Positions 16,854 through 25,020 of a stretch of 64,000 nucleotides of DNA are shown here, piece by piece. This stretch comes from G963668655 sp963668655. Lineage in GTDB: Bacteria; Myxococcota_A; SURF-8. The DNA is taken from NCBI GenBank assembly GCA_963668655.2, contig CAXXPQ010000005.1:124001-188000 (forward strand), read 5' to 3'. Both the position numbers and the translations under genes were made by a program. Below the pieces are notes generated by a model. It ran no database searches and had not been told where the DNA came from. It was given only the letters and a program-made list of their open reading frames with translations. Position 1 is the stretch's first letter. Every line of letters begins with the position of its first letter.

Positions 16854-18091
16854 CCAAACGCATCAAGGGAATGTACGACATCCTCCCGCCGGAAAGTCGG
16901 ATCTGGCGGCGGATGGAGCGAACCTTCGAGGACGTGAGTCGGGAGTTCGGATTCGAACGGGCCGCCACGCCGCTGATCGAGCGGACCGAGTTGTTTTCCC
17001 GTTCCATCGGCGAAAGCACGGATATCGTGGAAAAGGAAATGTATACCTTCAAGGACCGGCGGGACCGCAGTCTCTCCCTGCGTCCGGAGGGAACCGCCTC
17101 CATGGTGCGCGCCTACGTGGAAAACAAGATCTACGCCGCCGATCCGGTGGCGAAATGGATCTACTCCGGTCCCATGTACCGCTACGAACGCCCCCAGAAA
17201 GGACGCAACCGCCAATTCCATCAGCTCGGCGCGGAGGTCTTCGGCATCGAGGGCGCGGAGCAGGACGCGGAACTCATCGCCATGGGGCGGCTGTTTTTCG
17301 AGCGGTTGGGACTTGACGGCGTGGAATTGAAGCTCAACTCCCTGGGAGATATGGAGGAACGGCGCACGTACCGGGAAGGGCTGGTGGCCTATCTGGAAGG
17401 ATCCAGGGACGCCCTGTGCGACGACTGCCGCCGGCGACTTTCCACGAACCCCATGCGTGTTCTGGATTGCAAGGTGCCGGAATGCAAGCAGATCTCCAAA
17501 GACGCCCCCCTGATGCTCGACCACCTGGGATCGCAGAGCCGGACGCATTTCGAAACGGTTTGCCGCCTGCTGGAAGCCCTGGAGATTCCCTATGAGATCG
17601 ACAAACGCATCGTTCGCGGTCTGGATTACTACAATCGCACCGCCTTCGAGTTCAAGTCCGCCGAGTTGGGAGCCCAGGACGCGGTGGGCGGAGGCGGGCG
17701 TTACGACAGTCTGGTGAAAACCATGGGAGGGCCGTCCACTCCGGCGGTGGGTTTCGCCCTTGGAGTGGAGCGCATCGCGATTCTCCTGGAAAATCAGGTG
17801 GGTGAAGAGAACGGGCTGGATTTTTATTTCGTCGCCATGGGCCGGAATGCCAAAGAAAGAGCCGTCGTGCTGGCTCAGCGCCTGCGACGGGAGGGTTTGC
17901 GGGGAGAAGTGGACTTCACCGATCGGCGGCTGAAGCACCTGTTCGCCCGGGCCGAACGGCAAAACGCCCGTTACGCCCTGATTCTGGGAGATGCCGAACT
18001 GGAACGGGGAATCGTTCAAGTGCGGGATATGAAAGCGAAAACGCAGCAGGAAATAGCGCTTGACGAACTGGCCGTGAAAACGCTAGAATAA
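16850..18091 (+). CDS. hisS: Histidine--tRNA ligase
   Basis: 413 aa class II aminoacyl-tRNA synthetase. Opening KGMYDILPPES, motif 2 region with GPMYRYERPQKGRNRQFHQ, histidine-binding LDYYNRTAFEF, and motif 3 FALGVERI are all present. A C-terminal anticodon-binding domain follows (GLDFYFVAMG to the end). The 4-nt overlap with tmk indicates coupled translation. Confidence 0.96.
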   Translation: MTKRIKGMYDILPPESRIWRRMERTFEDVSREFGFERAATPLIERTELFSRSIGESTDIVEKEMYTFKDRRDRSLSLRPEGTASMVRAYVENKIYAADPVAKWIYSGPMYRYERPQKGRNRQFHQLGAEVFGIEGAEQDAELIAMGRLFFERLGLDGVELKLNSLGDMEERRTYREGLVAYLEGSRDALCDDCRRRLSTNPMRVLDCKVPECKQISKDAPLMLDHLGSQSRTHFETVCRLLEALEIPYEIDKRIVRGLDYYNRTAFEFKSAELGAQDAVGGGGRYDSLVKTMGGPSTPAVGFALGVERIAILLENQVGEENGLDFYFVAMGRNAKERAVVLAQRLRREGLRGEVDFTDRRLKHLFARAERQNARYALILGDAELERGIVQVRDMKAKTQQEIALDELAVKTLE

Positions 18092-18144
18092 CCACGATTT
18101 CAAGGACTTTAAGCGAATATCAATAGCGGGAGATGGAATACGGA

Positions 18145-18999
18145 ATGCACGCAGTCCGGTTGCGAATCGTCTGGATCCTGATTTTGCTGGCGTTCGGCGC
18201 GTTCTCGAGCCAGGCCGTCGCGGCGCCCAAAGTCCGGGTGAAAGACTCCTACGAGGCTTTCGGCCTGAAGCGTCTGTTTTCGACGGACGGCAAGGAAAAA
18301 TATGTTTTCACCCAGGATATTCTTGAAAAACGGGACGGAAACTCAAAGCCGTTTCTGCTTTTAAGCTTCAACGCGTCCTGGTGTCAGCCTTGCCGGAAGG
18401 AAACCGATGCGCTGATCGCATGGGACGAAAAATACGGGCGGAAGGGACTTTCCATCGTTCTGGTCAATATCGACAAGGAAACGAAGGGCATCGAGAAAGC
18501 CAAAGCCGTCTTTACCGCCAAACGTCCGAAGTTCCCCGTGCTTTCCGATCGTTTCAACCTTGTTTCCAAGCGATATTTTGAAGGAGAGGCCAATCTTCCG
18601 GCTTCCTTTCTCATCGATCCCGAGGGAAGCGTGGTTCAGGTTTTTTCCGGCGCGGACGAACAATCGCTCTGCCGGATGGAAAACGGCATTCGCGAGGCCC
18701 TGAAACTGGAGCCGAATCCCTGCGGCGATAAAACTCCGAAGGAAGTCGAGGCTCCTCCGATCGTGGCGCCTCCGAAGAAAACGTCCATTACGGCTAAAAT
18801 CTCGAAAACAAAGAAAAAAATCGCCTGGATACCCATCGGATCGAAAAAAGGTGTGAATAAATCCATGCTTTGCCGGTTCAAAACTACAAAGGGAATGGAG
18901 GGCAAATGCTCGATTCTCGCAATTATCGGTAAACGAACGCGATTGAAAGCGAGCAAACCTTTGAAAAAAGGGGATTCAGTCATCCTGACTGAAAGATAA
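18145..18999 (+). CDS. TlpA-like secreted thioredoxin-fold protein with basic C-terminal domain
   Basis: 284 aa. A signal peptide (residues 1-28, cleavage after A-V-A-A) is followed by a thioredoxin fold with the redox pair Cys80-Q-P-Cys83 in NASWCQPC, and PASFLIDPEGSVVQVF carrying the cis-proline region. Residues about 195-284 are Lys-rich and beta-like (IPIGSKKGVNKSML, then KGDSVILTER), reminiscent of FlgT C-terminal-type domains. That resemblance is weak. A redox role for envelope cysteines is inferred, which is notable given the Cys-rich surface proteins nearby. The ATG at 18133 is too close to GGGAG, so 18145 was chosen. Confidence 0.8.
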   Translation: MHAVRLRIVWILILLAFGAFSSQAVAAPKVRVKDSYEAFGLKRLFSTDGKEKYVFTQDILEKRDGNSKPFLLLSFNASWCQPCRKETDALIAWDEKYGRKGLSIVLVNIDKETKGIEKAKAVFTAKRPKFPVLSDRFNLVSKRYFEGEANLPASFLIDPEGSVVQVFSGADEQSLCRMENGIREALKLEPNPCGDKTPKEVEAPPIVAPPKKTSITAKISKTKKKIAWIPIGSKKGVNKSMLCRFKTTKGMEGKCSILAIIGKRTRLKASKPLKKGDSVILTER

Positions 19000-19053
19000 A
19001 GGGCGGTTTTCACACCATTTTGCGGCATTTGGGGCCGCGGGAGGAATCGAGAT

Positions 19054-19584
19054 ATGAAGCGAGTTATTTCCGCGATGATGATCTTGCTGGCGTTTGGCAT
19101 GTTTTCCGGCTGCAAAGGGGTTCAAACCAAAGGCGACGTGATCGGCCAGCCCTCCAACGCGGCCGTCGCCGCCGGTCAGACCAAAAACCTGGAACGGCTG
19201 GCCGTGAAAACCTTGCAGGGAAAAGGGGTGGAAACGGAGGCCGTCGAAACGTTGAGCGAAATCCTTTGCACCCAGATCGGCTATCATCAGAAATTCGACG
19301 CTCTCTGCCCGGCGGATATCGTCGCCATGCTTCAGAACTCCCAGGTTTCCGCCCTGATGGGCGCCTGCGAGGATGACAGTTGCACGGAAAACATGGGAAA
19401 TCTTCTGGAAACGCCGTGGGTGGTTTCCGGTTCCGTGGGCAAGGTAGGGGAGGAATACGTCATCAATCTTACCCTGATGTCCACTTCCGGCCAGCAGGCG
19501 AAACGCCGCGTGGTTCACACCGTGGGTTGCAAGGACGACCTGGTTCACGGCATCCGCGAGGCCGCCGACAAATTGATGAAATAG
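19054..19584 (+). CDS. CsgG/FlgO-like lipoprotein
   Basis: 176 aa. Lipobox F-S-G-C at Cys20. The mature part follows a pattern known from myxobacterial CsgG-like or TolB-N-like proteins: LAVKTLQGKGVETEAVETLSEIL, then DIVAMLQ, then DDSCTENMGNLLETPWVVSGSVGKVGEEYVINLTL. Such proteins often sit at the N-terminus of larger outer-membrane-associated proteins; here the domain stands alone. GGAGG lies 11 nt before the ATG. It may be cotranscribed with the thioredoxin-like gene (54 nt gap). Confidence 0.75.
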   Translation: MKRVISAMMILLAFGMFSGCKGVQTKGDVIGQPSNAAVAAGQTKNLERLAVKTLQGKGVETEAVETLSEILCTQIGYHQKFDALCPADIVAMLQNSQVSALMGACEDDSCTENMGNLLETPWVVSGSVGKVGEEYVINLTLMSTSGQQAKRRVVHTVGCKDDLVHGIREAADKLMK

Positions 19585-19614
19585 CCGGCTTCACCCGGTC
19601 CTTGGGAGGGGCGG

Positions 19615-21174
19615 TTGAGATTAGCATCCAGTACGCTTGATTTAAAAGCCGTTGAAGAGCTTGGGGGAATCGTAGGCAAGGCCCATGTTTCCGTAAGCCT
19701 TCCGGATCGCGTGGTGCATTCCCGCGATATGTGGCCTCGGTCCGTCATGTGGACCCGGCGTGGTTTCTTTCCGCACGTTCCGGACGTGATCGTCAGCCCC
19801 GGCAGTACGGAGGAAGCGGCCGAAGTTCTGCGCTGGGCCGTCGCCGCTGACTGTTCCGTGATTCCGTACGGAGCCGGTTCCGGCGTATGCGCGGGAGCCT
19901 TGCCCATCCGAGGCGGGCTGATTCTCAGCCTCAAGCGCATGGACCGCATCCGCAACCTGGACAGCGAATCCATGGTGGCCGAGATCGAAGCCGGGATTTA
20001 CGGGGAAACCCTGGAACGCCGCCTGAATCCCATGGGGTTCACCATGGGGCATTTCCCATCCTCCATCTACTGTTCCACCCTGGGCGGATACCTGGCGGCG
20101 CGCTCCGCCGGACAGATGTCCAGCCGTTACGGCAAGATCGAGGATATGGTGGTGGGGCTGGAATTCGTCACTCCGGACGGCGTGATCCACCGGACCCGAC
20201 CCATGTCCAAGGGCGGCGGTCGTCTGGACTGGAATCAGATCATTCTCGGCTCCGAAGGGACGCTCGCCGTCATCACCGCCGGTTGGATGAAGCTTCACCG
20301 CAAACCGGAACACCGTTGTTTCCAGTCCTACCATTTCAACGGGCTGCGCCAGGGGCTGGACGCCATGCGGCGGGTCATGCAGGCGGGCGTGAGGCCGTCC
20401 GTACTGCGGTTGTATGACGAATTGGACACCATTATCGCAAGCACGCACGGAGGCATGACCGAAGAAGAAAGTCGGGACGACATCGAGGAGCCCACTTTCC
20501 TGCAAAAGCAGGTCAAGGAAACCTTCGAGAGTCTGAAGAGCAAGTCCTTGGCCCACATCCTGAAACGCCCGTCCGTCATCAATCGATTGTCCGACAAGCT
20601 TCCGGGGAAATGCCTCCTGGTGGTGCTTACGGAAGGGCGGAAGGATCTGGCCCTGCATGACATGGGACGGGTTCGCGCCATCTGTGAACGAGTGGACGGG
20701 CGAGACTCCGGAGAAGGCCCCGCCCGGTACTGGCTGGAGCATCGTTACAGCGTCAGCTACAAGCAATCCAAGATCTTCAACTCCGGCGGTTGGGTGGACA
20801 CCATGGAAGTGGCCACCACCTGGAGAGATATGGAATCGCTGTATTACGGCGTAAAAAAAGCGGTGGCTCCCCATGCTTTCATCATGGCTCATTTCTCCCA
20901 CGCCTACCGGGACGGCTGCTGCATTTATTTTTCGTTCGCCTCTTCCTCCGACTCCGACGAAGAGATGGAGGATACTTACGGCCGCGTCTGGCAAGAGGCT
21001 CTGAAAGCCGTCCACGATCATGGCGGAACCATCACCCATCATCACGGTGTCGGGCTTTCCAAGGGAGCCATGCTTCCCGTGGAATTCGGGGATCTCTGGC
21101 CTGTGTTCCAGGATATCAAGCTGCGGATCGATCCGAAAAACCGGATGAATCCCGGCAAGTTGGGACTGAAATAA
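19615..21174 (+). CDS. FAD-binding oxidase of the alkyldihydroxyacetonephosphate synthase type
   Basis: 519 aa with a TTG start behind GGGAGGGG. The N-terminal PCMH-type FAD domain shows VIPYGAGSGVCAGALP and LGSEGTLAVIT. The C-terminal half carries features of alkyl-DHAP synthase rather than plain glycolate oxidase: WLEHRYSVSYKQSKIFNSGG, MAHFSHAYRDGCCIYFSF, and the histidine run THHHGVG near residue 465, with NPGKLGL at the end. Alkyl-DHAP synthase exchanges the acyl chain of acyl-DHAP for a fatty alcohol in ether-lipid synthesis. The following genes overlap or abut it (21174, 22202, 23339), so they form one unit. Confidence 0.82.
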   Translation: MRLASSTLDLKAVEELGGIVGKAHVSVSLPDRVVHSRDMWPRSVMWTRRGFFPHVPDVIVSPGSTEEAAEVLRWAVAADCSVIPYGAGSGVCAGALPIRGGLILSLKRMDRIRNLDSESMVAEIEAGIYGETLERRLNPMGFTMGHFPSSIYCSTLGGYLAARSAGQMSSRYGKIEDMVVGLEFVTPDGVIHRTRPMSKGGGRLDWNQIILGSEGTLAVITAGWMKLHRKPEHRCFQSYHFNGLRQGLDAMRRVMQAGVRPSVLRLYDELDTIIASTHGGMTEEESRDDIEEPTFLQKQVKETFESLKSKSLAHILKRPSVINRLSDKLPGKCLLVVLTEGRKDLALHDMGRVRAICERVDGRDSGEGPARYWLEHRYSVSYKQSKIFNSGGWVDTMEVATTWRDMESLYYGVKKAVAPHAFIMAHFSHAYRDGCCIYFSFASSSDSDEEMEDTYGRVWQEALKAVHDHGGTITHHHGVGLSKGAMLPVEFGDLWPVFQDIKLRIDPKNRMNPGKLGLK

Positions 21175-22205
21175 TGAACGAGTCCTATTCGCTGAAAATC
21201 GACGGGTATTCCGGCCTGGCGACGGTTTCCGCCGATCGGACGCCCGATTGGATCGAGCGTGCGCTGAACGAGGAAGGCTTTACCGCCGGACTGTGGACCG
21301 TGGGGGATGAAACGCCTCTGGAAAGCTACCTGAATGGCGAATTCATTCTGGAGCCGTACCTCAAATACGGCGATATCCATGATCTCGTCGCCGCTCTTTC
21401 CGTCCGTTTGTCGGACGGACGACAGGCCGAAACCTTTCTTTCCCCTCGTTCCGCCGCCGGACCCAACCTTCGGTATTGGCTGATCGGACAAAGACGGGAG
21501 AACGTGAAGCCGCTCTCGTCGGTGCTTCGCGTGCGCCCGCTTCCGCAAGCGGCGCAACGTTCGGCCTTTCTGGCCGATTCCGCCGAGGAAGCCTTCGGCG
21601 TTCTGCGCGAAGAGGTTCAGGACGGCAATCGGCCCGACCTGATCCGGACCTACGACCCGGATTCGATTCGCCACATGGCCGGGGGAGAAGGCCGGCGGTC
21701 GCTGGTTCTTTTCGGATACGAAGGCGATCGGGCCGACGTGGCTTTCCGGATGGAACGCCTGACGACACGATTTCAGGCCATCAGGGGACAGGCGTTGGAA
21801 ATCGCCTCGGATGCCGGGGCTTTCATGAACGAAGCGACGCCTCCGCCTCTTTTCGGACCCATTCGAAAAGAACAACATCCCGAAGTCCGGGTTCATTCGG
21901 CCTTTCGATGGTCTCGGATTCCGCCTCTGATGGAGGATTTCCAGCGCCGGGCCCAGGGTATCTATCCCGTTCAGCTTTCCCTGACGGGGCTGTGGCATGA
22001 AGGCGGGTTGATTTCCATGCGGCTTCTGTCGCACGCCGGCGAGCGGGACGGGCGGATCGTCAGCACCGAACTGAACGACCTGCTGGGAATCATGGAGGCG
22101 AAGGAGGCGGTTTTTCTGGAAATCAGTCCCTTGCGGGGTAAACTGAGCATCGATCGGGAGCGACTGCTGACCGATCCGGAGACGGAGGCATTTCTGACAC
22201 CATGA
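21174..22205 (+). CDS. GlcE-like divergent FAD-domain protein
   Basis: 343 aa; its ATG shares one base with the stop of the flavoprotein gene (TAATG). It has the outline of a FAD-linked oxidase subunit (AAGPNLRYWLIGQ and VLRVRPLPQAAQR echo the L-x-G-x-E-G and R-V-R-P-L-P region), but the glycine-rich FAD phosphate-binding loops are degenerate. This is the relation seen between GlcD and GlcE of glycolate oxidase. It is probably a structural or electron-relay subunit of a complex with its neighbours. The function is inferred from context. Confidence 0.65.
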   Translation: MNESYSLKIDGYSGLATVSADRTPDWIERALNEEGFTAGLWTVGDETPLESYLNGEFILEPYLKYGDIHDLVAALSVRLSDGRQAETFLSPRSAAGPNLRYWLIGQRRENVKPLSSVLRVRPLPQAAQRSAFLADSAEEAFGVLREEVQDGNRPDLIRTYDPDSIRHMAGGEGRRSLVLFGYEGDRADVAFRMERLTTRFQAIRGQALEIASDAGAFMNEATPPPLFGPIRKEQHPEVRVHSAFRWSRIPPLMEDFQRRAQGIYPVQLSLTGLWHEGGLISMRLLSHAGERDGRIVSTELNDLLGIMEAKEAVFLEISPLRGKLSIDRERLLTDPETEAFLTP

Positions 22206-23329
22206 CGAACCGTCTGGATGGATACGCGAAGGAACTGGATTTCTGCACGAGCTGCCCGAAGCTTTGCACGTTCGCCTGTCCGGTGTCCAATGCCGAAAAA
22301 TCAGAGGCGGTGACGCCCTGGGCCAAGATGACGCTGCTCGATCTTTTGCGGAAAGGTCACTTGCCCTTGAACGAGGAAACCGCCGAGCCGCTGTACCACT
22401 GCCTGTCCTGCCGCCTCTGCACGACGTACTGCAAGCACGAGATCGAAGTGGGGGAAATTCTGAACCAGGGGCGCGCCTGGCTGGTCGAACGGGGCCGCAT
22501 CCGTCCCGAACTGGACCGTCTGCGGGAAAACCACGTTTTGCATGGAAACGCGCACGGCCCCGGACTCGAGGCGGCCCTTCGGGAGCTGGTGGAGCCGGAG
22601 TGGTTCGAGGAAAACGCCCACGTCGTCTTTTTCCCCGGAAGCGATACCGTAGTGAAATGGCCGGAGGATATCCGTCGGACATTTTCCATCTTTAAAAAAC
22701 TGGGTATCGATTACGTGGCCTGTTTCGAGGACGGCGGCGCGGATGCCGGGTTGTCGCTCTATCGCGCCGGATTTTTTTCCGAGTTCAAGAATCTGGCCCG
22801 CAATCTGGCCCGGCGATTGAGCCGCTACAAGGTCATCGTCACCACCTGTCCGCAGACGGCCTACACCCTCAAGGCGCTGTATCTGGAACAGGGTTTCGAT
22901 TTCAGCGACAAAGTACGGCTTCTGGCGGAATTTCTGGAGCCTTACTTGAAGAACGCCGTCTTCGAGCGGGAACTGGAGAAACGGGCCGTCTTTTTCGATT
23001 CCACTTATCTTTCCAGATATTTGGGGCTTCGAATTCTTCCCCGGGACATCATGAAGCGCCTTTACGAAAGCGAGCCCGCCGAATTGATCTGGAACCGTGA
23101 CGGCGCCTATGCCTGCGGTTGCACGGGCGTCTATCACCACATGTTTCCAGAGTTTTCGGCCGACATTTCCCGGGAAGTCCTGCGCCAGGCCAGGGAAGTC
23201 TGGGCCCAGGTGATCGTAACGGCCTCTCCCGTCTCGGCGGCGTCGCTGCACGCCGTTCGCGAAACGAACGATCCGGAAATCCGAACATTGACGCAACAGA
23301 TCGATAAATGCCTTTCGGGTGAAAGGTAG
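22202..23329 (+). CDS. GlcF/heterodisulfide-reductase-like Fe-S protein
   Basis: 375 aa, overlapping the previous gene by 4 nt (ATGA). Two ferredoxin-type Cys clusters occur at the N-terminus: CTSCPKLCTFACPV (residues about 12-25) and CLSCRLCTTYCKHEI (about 63-77). Two CCG-type regions follow in degenerate form (TTCPQTAYTL near 215 and YACGCTGVYHHMFPE near 302). This layout is that of GlcF and HdrD-like electron carriers. It would hand electrons from the flavoprotein to a membrane pool or other acceptor. No transmembrane helices are seen. Confidence 0.85.
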   Translation: MTNRLDGYAKELDFCTSCPKLCTFACPVSNAEKSEAVTPWAKMTLLDLLRKGHLPLNEETAEPLYHCLSCRLCTTYCKHEIEVGEILNQGRAWLVERGRIRPELDRLRENHVLHGNAHGPGLEAALRELVEPEWFEENAHVVFFPGSDTVVKWPEDIRRTFSIFKKLGIDYVACFEDGGADAGLSLYRAGFFSEFKNLARNLARRLSRYKVIVTTCPQTAYTLKALYLEQGFDFSDKVRLLAEFLEPYLKNAVFERELEKRAVFFDSTYLSRYLGLRILPRDIMKRLYESEPAELIWNRDGAYACGCTGVYHHMFPEFSADISREVLRQAREVWAQVIVTASPVSAASLHAVRETNDPEIRTLTQQIDKCLSGER

Positions 23330-23338
23330 GCGAACACC

Positions 23339-24274
23339 ATGTCCGCGGATCGCAAAATCCATATGATCGTCAACCCGAACTCCGCCAACGGCTCCACCCG
23401 GTCCGCCTGGCCTTCCATGGAAAGCCGATTGAAGGAAAAACTGGGAACATTCGATTGGGCCTTTACGGAACGTCCCCGAGAAGCGACGCACATGACCCGG
23501 AAGGCCATACGGGAAGGCTACGACGCCATCGTGGCCGTGGGAGGCGACGGCACCAACAACGAGGTCATCAACGGATTTTTCGACGGCGAAGACCCTTTGA
23601 ATCCGGAATGCGCCTTCGGATTCATCTGCCGGGGCACCGGAGGGGATTTCAGAAAAACCTTCGGCTGGAACACGGACCTGGAACCGGCTGTGGAACGGTT
23701 GGCGGCCGGAAAAACCCGCCCCATCGACATCGGTCGCATGACGTACAGGGACCACGACGGCCATTCCGCGCTGGCGCACTTCATCAATATCACCAGTTTC
23801 GGAATGTCGGGTCTTGTGGATCACTACGTCAACCACACCACCAAGGTTTTCGGCGGCAAGGCCAGTTTTCTGATGGGAACGTTACGCGCCTTGATTCGCT
23901 ACAAGAATCAGAGCGTCCGTCTGAAGGTGGACGATCGTTTCGACGACATCCTGAAGATCAACGTGGTGGCCGTGGGCAACGGCCGTTTCTTCGGCGGGGG
24001 CATGAAAATGACGCCCAAGGCCGAGGTGGACGACGGCCTGTTCGACATCACGGTTCTGGGGGACATGTCGCTTTCCGAGATGATCGCCAACAACAGCGCC
24101 ATCTACAAGGGCGCTCATATCCATCATCCAAAAGTGCTGACCCTGCGCGGCAGTCACATCGTGGCGGAAAGCGCGGACGGAGAGGACGTGCTGATCGACA
24201 TGGACGGCGAGCAGCCCGGAAAACTCCCCTGCGTATTCGACGTCCTGCCTGGAGCCGTGAAGCTGCTTTCCTGA
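23339..24274 (+). CDS. Diacylglycerol kinase-family lipid kinase (YegS/DgkB type)
   Basis: 311 aa. N-terminal MIVNPNSANG, the nucleotide-binding GGDGTNNEVING (residues about 62-73), the G-T-G-G-D-F segment, and a C-terminal beta domain with NGRFFGGGMKMTPKAEVDDGLFDI are all typical. Members phosphorylate diacylglycerol, ceramide or long-chain bases. It lies 9 nt after the Fe-S gene, which supports a lipid substrate for the whole operon. Confidence 0.9.
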   Translation: MSADRKIHMIVNPNSANGSTRSAWPSMESRLKEKLGTFDWAFTERPREATHMTRKAIREGYDAIVAVGGDGTNNEVINGFFDGEDPLNPECAFGFICRGTGGDFRKTFGWNTDLEPAVERLAAGKTRPIDIGRMTYRDHDGHSALAHFINITSFGMSGLVDHYVNHTTKVFGGKASFLMGTLRALIRYKNQSVRLKVDDRFDDILKINVVAVGNGRFFGGGMKMTPKAEVDDGLFDITVLGDMSLSEMIANNSAIYKGAHIHHPKVLTLRGSHIVAESADGEDVLIDMDGEQPGKLPCVFDVLPGAVKLLS

Positions 24275-24437
24275 ACTTCTCGTGTTTTCTGATGCAGTAA
24301 AACTCAAGTAAATACAATCGAATATATTGAATTTCTCGTGTAATTTCTTAAGGATCCGTCCGGTCCAAAATCACTCGAATCCATCCTCCGCTCCTTCCTG
24401 TCCTTCCGCTGAACCGTGGCTCATGGAATAGAAGAAA

Positions 24438-24467
24438 CGCCGTTCTTGTCCTACCTATGGGACGGCG
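24438..24467 (+). repeat. Hairpin in the leader of the 123-aa gene
   Basis: CGCCGTTC pairs with GGACGGCG (8 bp with one G-T), 14-nt loop, 56 nt upstream of the ATG at 24523. It could be a leader structure. It matches no riboswitch consensus that I could recall. Confidence 0.3.
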
Positions 24468-24522
24468 GGGAACAGCGAAAGGCTTCGGGCATATGACGCC
24501 CGGTTATCGAAAGGACGGCATC

Positions 24523-24894
24523 ATGAATCTGACAAAGAACGAAATATCGAAGCTTCTGGAAGACAAGGTCGGCGAACTTTCCGCCGAAGAGCGGGATGAA
24601 ATCCTGGTTGCGGTGGTGGGAACCGGCTTGGCCGGAGCGGATGAGCGCCGGGTGCGCTCGGATCTTCTGAAACTGGTGTTCGGAAACGATACGGAAGCGT
24701 TCAGACTGGACCCGGAATACGACGGAGCGCTTCTGGCCTCTCTGCGGACCCGGCTTTCCGAGGATCCGGATCCGGTCTTTCGTGCGGCGGTTTTCAACAC
24801 CCTCGTTCGTTTCCGGGATCGCCGAAAACAGGCGAGCCGCTTTCGCGGGCAGTATTACGGAGGCGTCTGGGATGGAGAAATCGGCACGGCCTGA
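24523..24894 (+). CDS. Hypothetical protein, helical
   Basis: 123 aa, charged and mostly helical, no signal peptide or membrane segment, no family recognised. Codon use is like the neighbours. AAAGGACGG lies upstream of the ATG and a perfect terminator follows the stop, which supports a real, separately transcribed gene. Confidence 0.6.
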   Translation: MNLTKNEISKLLEDKVGELSAEERDEILVAVVGTGLAGADERRVRSDLLKLVFGNDTEAFRLDPEYDGALLASLRTRLSEDPDPVFRAAVFNTLVRFRDRRKQASRFRGQYYGGVWDGEIGTA

Positions 24895-24920
24895 CGGATT
24901 CGCAAGGCAAGACTCCGCGA

Positions 24921-24954
24921 AAACCCGGTCCGCGCAGGACCGGGTTTTTCTTTT
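24921..24954 (+). terminator. Intrinsic terminator
   Basis: Stem AAACCCGGTCC / GGACCGGGTTT (11 bp), loop GCGCA, followed by TTCTTTT. It ends the 123-aa gene transcript. Confidence 0.95.
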
Positions 24955-25020
24955 CCGGAAACTCCATGGAACGTGCTATTCTGTAAAAAGGAAACCGGTC
25001 CATGAAATGAAGCGAGGGCC

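Noticed and set aside
24438..24522. Possible riboswitch upstream of the 123-aa gene
   Set aside because: A hairpin and a CGAAAGG-type stretch are present, but the pattern did not match the c-di-GMP, fluoride, guanidine, ZTP or SAM consensus features I could recall, and the downstream gene gives no metabolic clue.
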